From positions 1 to 5,112 of the forward strand of contig JAOJAE010000035.1 in assembly GCA_028227525.1 (NCBI GenBank): a stretch of DNA of 5,112 bases. The letters run 5' to 3'. The notes under the pieces are model-generated. The model worked only from the letters and a program-made list of their open reading frames with translations, made no database searches and was not told the DNA's origin. This DNA is from Candidatus Pelagibacter sp. Lineage in GTDB: Bacteria; Pseudomonadota; Alphaproteobacteria; Pelagibacterales; Pelagibacteraceae. This document shows, piece by piece, positions 1 to 5,112 of the stretch. The first letter of the stretch is position 1. Every line of letters begins with the position of its first letter. The position numbers and the translations under genes were made by a program.

Positions 1-975
1 ATTGTTTGTGTTTTAAGAAATAAAAATGAACTATGTAGTGAAATAATTGATAATCTTAAAAATCAAATTGCAGAACTAACCACAGATTATGAGCTGATAA
101 TAATAGATAACGCTTCAGAGGATGGAACAATACAAGTTTTAAAAGAAATGACCAAAGGTATTAAGGCCGTTGAAAACTTGCAAGTTTATTCATTAACAAA
201 TCAAGTTAGTGATAATATTGCAGCATGGGCTGGTATTGAAAATTCTCTTGGTGATTATGTAATTACCATAAATCCAGAAGTTGATGATATAAATTTTATT
301 CCAGAGATTCTTAAGCAATCAATACCTAATTCAGATATAACATTTGTTGTAAATAATTTTAAAAAAAAGGATGGTTTATTTAATACTCTTATTTTCAGTA
401 TATTTAATTTTTTATCAAAAATTTTAAATCACTCAAAACCTAAAAATAAAGATTCTAATTACAGAATGTTAAGTAAAAAAGTAGTAAATTTTATTTTGAA
501 TTATCCTAAACCATCTACTATTTATAATAATCTAGCATCTATAACTGGTTTTAGTAAAAATAACTTATTTTATGATCATGAGCATATTGAAAAGAAAAAA
601 AGTAATTTTATTTTAGATTTTAATGAAAAAATTCAAAATTTAATTTCAAAAAATCGTTTCCCAATAAGGTTTGCAAGTTTTCTGATGTTTTTTGCCTCGT
701 TAAGTAATTTAGTATATTCTTTATATGTCGTATTGATATTAATTTTTAAATCTGATGTTGCTCCTGGATGGGTAACTTTATCGTTGCAACAATCAGGAAT
801 GTTTTTTTTAATTTCGTTAGTTCTATTAATAATTTGTGAGTATATAGCCAATCTTAATAATCTAACTAACGAAGGGCCTTTATTTTATATTGGTCAAGAA
901 TTTACCAGCGAAAACATCAAAAGAATTAAAAAACTGAATATAGAAGATTTAAATAATAATAATATTGATAATTAG
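1..975 (+). CDS. Family 2 glycosyltransferase with C-terminal membrane anchor (5'-partial), polyprenyl-phosphate-sugar synthase-like
   Basis: The reading frame is open from the first base to the TAG at 973-975, giving 324 visible codons. The first ATG in frame (148) is codon 50 and lies inside the catalytic domain, so the true start is upstream of the window and only a few residues are probably missing. Codons 1-43 show the GT-A nucleotide-sugar fold: a strand beginning IVCVLRNKNE, then YELIIIDNASEDGT (30-43). The sequence WAGIENSLGDYVITINPEVDD (about 76-96) occupies the usual metal-binding region, but the DXD aspartates are replaced (N91, E93). YRMLSKKVV (154-162) matches the acceptor-side R-x-x-x-R/K-x-V motif of the DPM1/GtrB/ArnC group. 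Two membrane helices lie at about 224-249 and 263-281, and a short tail (EGPLFYIGQEF) follows as in that group. Likely role (inferred): moving a sugar from a nucleotide donor onto a lipid phosphate at the inner face of the cytoplasmic membrane. The donor is unknown. Confidence 0.88.
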   Translation: MVCVLRNKNELCSEIIDNLKNQIAELTTDYELIIIDNASEDGTIQVLKEMTKGIKAVENLQVYSLTNQVSDNIAAWAGIENSLGDYVITINPEVDDINFIPEILKQSIPNSDITFVVNNFKKKDGLFNTLIFSIFNFLSKILNHSKPKNKDSNYRMLSKKVVNFILNYPKPSTIYNNLASITGFSKNNLFYDHEHIEKKKSNFILDFNEKIQNLISKNRFPIRFASFLMFFASLSNLVYSLYVVLILIFKSDVAPGWVTLSLQQSGMFFLISLVLLIICEYIANLNNLTNEGPLFYIGQEFTSENIKRIKKLNIEDLNNNNIDN

Positions 976-989
976 TTTAAAATCTAGTT

Positions 990-2108
990 ATGGAAAATAA
1001 TCATTTTGATGCAGTTATTATTGGTGCTGGTTTTTATGGCTCATTAATTTCCATATATTTAAAAAAAAATAAGGGTTTAAAAAAAGTTTTATTGCTAGAA
1101 AGTGAGTCATCTATAATGACTGCTGCATCATCAAATAATCAAGCAAGAATTCATAATGGCTATCATTACCCAAGAAGTTATTTAACCGCAAATAGGAGTC
1201 ACGTTAATTTTTCTCGTTTTGTAGATGATTGGTATTCATCTGTAAAAAAAGATTTTTTGAGTATATATGCAATTGCTAAAAATAATTCTAAGGTTTCAAG
1301 TGTTCAATTTAAAAGATTTTGTAAAGAAGTTGAAATTCCTTTAAAACAAACTTCAAATGCTACTAGAAAACTTTTTAATATGAATCTTGTATCTGATGTT
1401 TTTGTTACAGAAGAATTTATTTTTGATGCAAATTTACTTAAAGAACTTATTTTAAAAGAGATAAATACTAATGATGTGAAACTTTTATTAAATACAAAGG
1501 CTACCAACATAACCACAGATAATTTTAACAAAATTCAGATAGAAGTAATTACTGCTAAAAAAAGTGAAGTTTTTAAATCAAATTATGTTTTTAATTGCAC
1601 TTACAGTTCATTAAATCAAGTTAACAGAGAAAAACTAAAAACTAAAACAAAGTTAAAGCATGAACTAACAGAGATAGCTTTAGTAGAGGCCCCAAAATCA
1701 CTTTCTAACATGGGGATAACCGTGATGGATGGACCTTTTTTTTCCTATCTACCATTTTCTAAAAAACTAACACATAGTATTTCACATGTTCGTTATACGC
1801 CACACACAGAATGGGATGATGCAATCAATATTAATCCTAGTGATATTTTAAAGAAATATGAAAAATCTACTCGAGTTGACAGAATGATAAGAGATGCAGC
1901 AAGATATTTACCTTTAATTAGCAAATCGAAATATATCGAGTCATTTTTTGAAATTAAAACAATTTTAAGCAAAAACGATAATGATGATGGCAGACCAATT
2001 TTGTTTGAAAATAATAAATCGGTGCCAAGATATTATTCTGTATTAGGTGGAAAAATTGATAATATATACGATATATTAGAAAAAGTTGATGAATTATTTA
2101 TTAAATAA
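990..2108 (+). CDS. FAD-dependent oxidoreductase, DAO fold
   Basis: The product has 372 residues. The ATG at 990 is the only reasonable start, because an in-frame TAA lies at 978-980 with no start codon between them. No clear Shine-Dalgarno sequence is visible. The N-terminus is a textbook FAD-binding Rossmann motif: DAVIIGAGFYG (7-17, GxGxxG at 12-17), with E37 at the end of the second strand to hold the adenosine ribose. QARIHNGYHYPRS (51-63) sits where DAO-type flavoenzymes such as LhgO have their conserved small-residue/His segment near the flavin. A C-terminal DDGRPILFE (332-340) and VLGGKIDNIYD (351-361) close the FAD site, as in DAO proteins. No signal peptide or membrane helix is seen, so it is probably cytoplasmic. 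The length is normal for the family. It sits 14 bases after the glycosyltransferase gene and overlaps the next gene by 20 bases. The substrate is unknown; I infer an amine, hydroxy acid or sugar intermediate in glycan tailoring. Confidence 0.85.
   Translation: MENNHFDAVIIGAGFYGSLISIYLKKNKGLKKVLLLESESSIMTAASSNNQARIHNGYHYPRSYLTANRSHVNFSRFVDDWYSSVKKDFLSIYAIAKNNSKVSSVQFKRFCKEVEIPLKQTSNATRKLFNMNLVSDVFVTEEFIFDANLLKELILKEINTNDVKLLLNTKATNITTDNFNKIQIEVITAKKSEVFKSNYVFNCTYSSLNQVNREKLKTKTKLKHELTEIALVEAPKSLSNMGITVMDGPFFSYLPFSKKLTHSISHVRYTPHTEWDDAININPSDILKKYEKSTRVDRMIRDAARYLPLISKSKYIESFFEIKTILSKNDNDDGRPILFENNKSVPRYYSVLGGKIDNIYDILEKVDELFIK
2060..2078 (+). repeat. Perfect AT-only inverted repeat (8-bp arms, 3-base loop) just upstream of the membrane-protein start
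   Basis: TAATATAT (2060-2067) and ATATATTA (2071-2078) are exact reverse complements separated by ACG. The element lies inside the end of the FAD oxidoreductase gene (coding for DNIYDILE) and ends 10 bases before the ATG at 2089, where a ribosome would bind. An all A-U hairpin would be weak. In such AT-rich DNA this may be chance, so regulatory meaning is only a possibility. Confidence 0.3.
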
Positions 2109-3498
2109 AAATTATTTAAGCTTAATCATATTTAGCGTTATATTTATTTTAGGTTTTTTTTCTTATACTCATAACAGTTTAAAAGTTACCTCTGAAAAAT
2201 GGTTCAATGAACATCAAGTTGACTCAGAACAATTTGTTTTGGATGGTGTATTAAAAGGATACAATAAAGGCAAACTTAGTTTGGGGGTATTTTTAAGAAA
2301 TAATGATAATTCCAAAGATTACCTCAATGCAAGAAAATATTTTTTAGATAAAAATAATGAGGGTGAATTTGTAAGTTATGAATCTTCTTATGGATTTCAG
2401 GTTAAGTTATTCCATAAATTATTTAGTTCTGGTTTTGACAGTATATTATTATATCATTCTATCGTAGGTGCACTGCTATCATTAGTTGTAGCATTCATGA
2501 CTGTGACTGTAAAAAGAGATTTTTCAACAATATCAGCAATTATTTTTGGATTAATTTTTATTCTAAGCCCCTGGATTGTTGTTTTTGCACGTAATTTATT
2601 TTGGGTTCCATTCACTTGGTTTTTACCAATTGCAATTTCAATGTATTTTTCTAAAGATATCTTTAGAAACTTAGCGAAGTTGAGATTAATGTTTTTGTTA
2701 ATTTTTTTTTCATTTATATTAAAATTTCTTTGTGGTTATGAATTTATAACTACAATTTTTTTTGCTACTTGTGCACCAATTTTTTATCAAGGTATTTTGC
2801 AAAATTATAAAATATTTGAAATTTTAAAAAAATGTTTTTTTGTTGGTGTAATATTTATTATTGCATTTTCAGCAACTATAATTTTACATAGTAACTCTAG
2901 CGGTGATCAAAATTTAGATAAAGAAAACCCAGTATTATCAGCTGCTATAAAAAGATTGTGGTCTAAAAACCCCGAATTAATTGCAAAAAAATCATGCAAT
3001 CAAGATCAGGGCTGTGAAGATGAAATTTACAGATCACTCAAAAGCAACCCAATCCTGGTTACATCAAAATATCTTCTAATGGTTGATTTTTTACCTTGGT
3101 TTTATTCAAATATAATTGAAAAAAATACTAAAAATGAAATTAAAGAAAATATTAAAAGTGTAAATAAAGATTTAAGTTTTCATAGTATTAAAACTTTTTT
3201 TGTTGATATGATTAAAATTTTATCTCTTAAGTTAATATTATTTATATCAATTAAACTTATTTCTTTAATTAGTTTTTTATTATTTATTTCCTATTCTTTT
3301 TATATTTTTTTTCGCTCAAAAAAATCTTTCAAGTTTTTAATGTTAGTATCGTTATTAGCTCCATTAAGTTGGTTTGTTATTGCGAAAGGACATTCTGCAA
3401 TACATCTTCATATGAATTTTGTATTATGGTATATTACGTTTATACCTTGTAGCTTGTTATCAATAATAAATTATCACAGTACAAAAACAAATAAATGA
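2089..3498 (+). CDS. Polytopic inner-membrane protein, probable GT-C-type glycosyltransferase
   Basis: The product has 469 residues from the ATG at 2089. A TTG at 2086 directly before it could also serve, but ATG is preferred. By eye there are ten membrane helices at about 11-27, 119-141, 147-167, 171-187, 199-215, 218-236, 249-266, 379-407, 415-431 and 439-460. Charges (KRD at 142-144, KIFEILKK at 241-248, RSKKSFK at 409-415) obey the positive-inside rule with both ends cytoplasmic. Two large loops, about 28-118 and 267-378, would then face the periplasm. The first loop carries VDSEQFVLDG (44-53), acidic residues placed as in the catalytic first loop of GT-C enzymes. The second holds a close cysteine pair, C303 and C309. 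Other striking stretches are SPWIVVFARNLFWVPFTWFLP (160-180), CGYEFI (215-220) and AKGHSAIHLHMNFVLWY (432-448). Overlaps at both ends point to co-translation. The GT-C role is inferred; an unassigned polysaccharide membrane protein is the alternative. Confidence 0.8.
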   Translation: MNYLLNKNYLSLIIFSVIFILGFFSYTHNSLKVTSEKWFNEHQVDSEQFVLDGVLKGYNKGKLSLGVFLRNNDNSKDYLNARKYFLDKNNEGEFVSYESSYGFQVKLFHKLFSSGFDSILLYHSIVGALLSLVVAFMTVTVKRDFSTISAIIFGLIFILSPWIVVFARNLFWVPFTWFLPIAISMYFSKDIFRNLAKLRLMFLLIFFSFILKFLCGYEFITTIFFATCAPIFYQGILQNYKIFEILKKCFFVGVIFIIAFSATIILHSNSSGDQNLDKENPVLSAAIKRLWSKNPELIAKKSCNQDQGCEDEIYRSLKSNPILVTSKYLLMVDFLPWFYSNIIEKNTKNEIKENIKSVNKDLSFHSIKTFFVDMIKILSLKLILFISIKLISLISFLLFISYSFYIFFRSKKSFKFLMLVSLLAPLSWFVIAKGHSAIHLHMNFVLWYITFIPCSLLSIINYHSTKTNK

Positions 3499-4274
3499 AA
3501 AATGCATTAATAGGACATAATGGATTTATAGGGAGTAATTTAAAATATCAGACTGAATTTGGTTTTTTTTTTAATAGTGAAAATATTCATACCATTAAAA
3601 ATAATATATATGATTTAGTCATTTGTTGCGCACCCAATGCTGAAAAATGGTTAGCTAACAAAGAGCCTATAAAAGATTTAGAGAATATAAAGAAATTAAT
3701 TTTAAACCTCAAAGATATAAAATGTAATAAATTTATTTTGATAAGTACTGTAGATGTTTTTTCAACACCCTGCGATATTGATGAAGAAACTTTTGTTGAT
3801 GAAAAAAAATTGAAACCTTATGGATTAAATCGACGCTTTCTTGAAAAATTTGTTGAAAAAAATTTTAAAAATCAAATGATAGTTAGACTACCTGGGCTCG
3901 TAGGGAAAGGCTTAAAAAAGAATGCTATATTTGATTTTCATAATAATAATCAGATATCTAAAATAGATAGTAGAAACTGTTACCAATTTTATCCGGTAGC
4001 TGAACTTTGGAAATATATAATTCTTGCAAATAACCTTAATTTAAAACTTATACATTTCAGTTCAGAGCCAATAAGTGTTTACGATATTTCAAAGGAATGT
4101 TTTGGAAAAGTTTTTATAAATGAGCTTAATAATCCTATTCAAAATTATAATTTGAAAAGCATTCATATGAAAGCTTTAGCTGGACAATCAGGATACTATC
4201 TTTACAAAAAATCTGAAATAATCAAACATATAAAGACATTTATAAAATGTGAAGTTAAGATAAAAAAAAAATGA
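3495..4274 (+). CDS. NAD-dependent epimerase/dehydratase-like protein (extended SDR family, atypical active site)
   Basis: The product has 259 residues. The start ATG shares four bases (ATGA) with the stop of the membrane-protein gene, so translation is probably coupled. The N-terminus ALIGHNGFIGSNL (4-16) is the GxxGxxG dinucleotide-binding motif of extended SDR enzymes, which act on nucleotide sugars. KFILISTVDVF (79-89) holds the catalytic S/T position, and PYGLNRRFLEKFV (108-120) lies where YxxxK should be. Tyr109 is present, but the partner lysine is Arg113. A further segment, RLPGLVGKG (131-139), matches the usual R-x-x-x-x-x-G region after the active site. The protein is shorter than typical epimerases (about 300-340 residues), mainly in the C-terminal substrate domain. 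It is presumably cytoplasmic. The likely substrate is an activated sugar or intermediate handled by the neighbouring enzymes (inference). With Lys replaced, it may be a reductase of a divergent subfamily or a non-catalytic binding protein. Confidence 0.82.
   Translation: MKNALIGHNGFIGSNLKYQTEFGFFFNSENIHTIKNNIYDLVICCAPNAEKWLANKEPIKDLENIKKLILNLKDIKCNKFILISTVDVFSTPCDIDEETFVDEKKLKPYGLNRRFLEKFVEKNFKNQMIVRLPGLVGKGLKKNAIFDFHNNNQISKIDSRNCYQFYPVAELWKYIILANNLNLKLIHFSSEPISVYDISKECFGKVFINELNNPIQNYNLKSIHMKALAGQSGYYLYKKSEIIKHIKTFIKCEVKIKKK
4262..4271 (+). other. Run of ten A at a gene-gene junction (possible slippage site)
   Basis: Ten consecutive A residues form the end of the SDR gene (last codons ATA AAA AAA AAA TGA) and include the A of the next gene's ATG at 4271. 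A shift of -1 on this run would skip the TGA and join the SDR protein to the TIM-barrel protein in frame, because the downstream frame is exactly -1. The run also occupies the position where a Shine-Dalgarno sequence would lie. Whether slippage happens cannot be told from sequence. Confidence 0.4.
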
Positions 4275-5089
4275 ATTTATCAATTTCAAATATAGCTTGG
4301 AATAAAAGTGAAGACAATGAAATATCTAAAATCTTGAATACTTATAATATTAATCTTATTGATATTGCCCCTAATAAATATTTTTATCCAATTGATAAAA
4401 CTACAAATCAAGAAATAATTAAAGTCAAAAATTTTTGGAAACAGCGTAATATTGAAATATCTTGCTTACAGTCACTTTTATATAATACTCAAAATTTTAA
4501 TATCTTTAGCGACAATGATAATTTAAATGTCTCACCTCTAAAGTATCTTGAAAAAATAATTAAAATTTCAAATCAATTAGGTGCTAAAAATATTATTTTT
4601 GGTTCACCCAAAAATAGAGATCGAGGAACCCTCAGTGATATAGAGGTTTTGTCACAATCTAATTTTTTTTTTAGATCATTGGGCGACATTGCACTAAAAT
4701 ATAATATAAAAATATGCCTTGAACCAAACCCTCCATTATATAATTGTAATTTTATGACTAACACTCTTGAAACCGAAAAAATTATTAGAATTATAGATCA
4801 TGAAGCAATTAAACTTAATCTTGATATAGGTGCCTTAACTATTAATAATGAAAATTTAGATGAAATTATGGTTAAATGCCATGATTTGATATTTCATGTT
4901 CATTTGAGTGAGCGAAATTTAATCCCATTAGGTAATTCAAATTTAGATTATAGAAAAATTATAGATACGATTGGTAAATTTAAACCCGATATTACTCTTT
5001 CAATAGAAATGCTGAATTTTAAAGATAAGTCTAATCTTGAAAATGTTGAAAACACAATCAATCTAATAAAAAAAAATTTTCACATATGA
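4271..5089 (+). CDS. Sugar (phosphate) isomerase/epimerase, xylose-isomerase-like TIM barrel
   Basis: The product has 272 residues, from an ATG that overlaps the upstream stop by four bases (ATGA) to the TGA at 5087-5089. It matches the AP endonuclease 2/xylose isomerase-like TIM-barrel superfamily. The barrel strands end in the expected metal ligands: E151 in KICLEPNPP (147-155), D185 in LNLDIGA (182-188), H211 in FHVHLSE (208-214) and E246 in LSIEM (243-247). As I recall, these lie at nearly the same positions as the Mn-binding residues of D-tagatose 3-epimerase, so the metal site looks intact. The His that follows the Asp by three residues in that epimerase is Ala188 here, which argues against the same substrate. 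YNCNFMTNT (157-165) is another family-like stretch. No signal peptide is seen, so it should be cytoplasmic. Role inferred: interconversion of a keto/aldo sugar or epimers feeding the glycan pathway of this operon. Confidence 0.84.
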   Translation: MNLSISNIAWNKSEDNEISKILNTYNINLIDIAPNKYFYPIDKTTNQEIIKVKNFWKQRNIEISCLQSLLYNTQNFNIFSDNDNLNVSPLKYLEKIIKISNQLGAKNIIFGSPKNRDRGTLSDIEVLSQSNFFFRSLGDIALKYNIKICLEPNPPLYNCNFMTNTLETEKIIRIIDHEAIKLNLDIGALTINNENLDEIMVKCHDLIFHVHLSERNLIPLGNSNLDYRKIIDTIGKFKPDITLSIEMLNFKDKSNLENVENTINLIKKNFHI

Positions 5090-5098
5090 TAAATTTAT

Positions 5099-5112
5099 AT
5101 GATTAAGAGCTA
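5099..5112 (+). CDS. Possible start of a further gene (3'-partial)
   Basis: An ATG at 5099, nine bases after the stop of the isomerase gene, opens a frame (M-I-K-S) that runs to the window edge. The close spacing on the same strand fits continuation of the operon. Only four full codons are visible, so neither the start nor a function can be confirmed. A competing ATG at 5086 overlaps the upstream stop but ends after six codons at 5104-5106. Confidence 0.3.

Noticed and set aside
633..851. 72-codon reverse-strand reading frame
   Set aside because: It lies wholly inside the glycosyltransferase gene opposite its membrane helices, has no recognisable domain, and is explained by low-complexity coding on the + strand.
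148..975. Glycosyltransferase starting at the ATG at 148
   Set aside because: The frame is open to base 1 and codons 1-49 encode the first strand and the DNASEDGT motif of the fold, so a start at 148 would delete part of the catalytic domain.
976..989. Promoter in the 14-base gap between the glycosyltransferase and FAD genes
   Set aside because: The gap is too short for a full promoter, and AT-rich hexamers resembling -10 boxes occur everywhere in this window, so none can be singled out.
1304..1531. 75-codon reverse-strand reading frame
   Set aside because: It lies wholly inside the FAD oxidoreductase gene; its product is a hydrophobic/serine-rich shadow with no family resemblance.
2086..2088. 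TTG as the start of the membrane-protein gene
   Set aside because: An ATG follows immediately at 2089 in the same frame and is the more likely initiator; the difference is one residue.
4573..4764. 63-codon reverse-strand reading frame
   Set aside because: It is opposite the well-supported TIM-barrel gene, and no domain or start context supports it.
5068..5080. A9 followed by TTTT as a transcription terminator
   Set aside because: It lies within the coding end of the isomerase gene, has no GC-rich stem, and the operon may continue past it.

Overview
This is a very AT-rich window (about one quarter G+C in the lines I counted by hand). It is packed almost end to end with five genes, all on the + strand. 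The longest gap between genes is 14 bases, and three of the four junctions are overlaps. I see no rRNA, tRNA, CRISPR array, insertion sequence, strong promoter or strong terminator. TGA serves as a stop codon and tryptophan is TGG, so the standard bacterial code applies. Low G+C, tight packing, poor Shine-Dalgarno sequences and a surface-polysaccharide gene set would suit a small AT-rich bacterium, for example a marine SAR11-like (Pelagibacterales) hypervariable region. That assignment is a guess. The predicted transporter-like topology with two large external loops, one carrying a cysteine pair, fits a Gram-negative periplasm but does not prove it.

Layout: (1) 1-975, a family 2 glycosyltransferase with two C-terminal membrane helices, 5'-truncated by the window edge; (2) 990-2108, a DAO-fold FAD-dependent oxidoreductase; (3) 2089-3498, a polytopic inner-membrane protein with the look of a GT-C glycosyltransferase; (4) 3495-4274, an atypical extended-SDR nucleotide-sugar epimerase/dehydratase-like protein; (5) 4271-5089, a TIM-barrel sugar (phosphate) isomerase/epimerase with a full set of metal ligands. 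A further gene may start at 5099, and only its first codons are in view.

Working model (inference): these genes form one operon for making and transferring a modified sugar on a surface glycan. The first gene resembles enzymes that load a sugar onto a polyprenyl phosphate on the cytoplasmic face. The third could be the periplasmic-side transferase that uses such a lipid-linked sugar. The FAD enzyme, the SDR protein and the TIM-barrel protein would tailor the sugar (oxidation/reduction and isomerisation). The three soluble enzymes all look divergent from well-studied relatives, so the substrate cannot be named from sequence.
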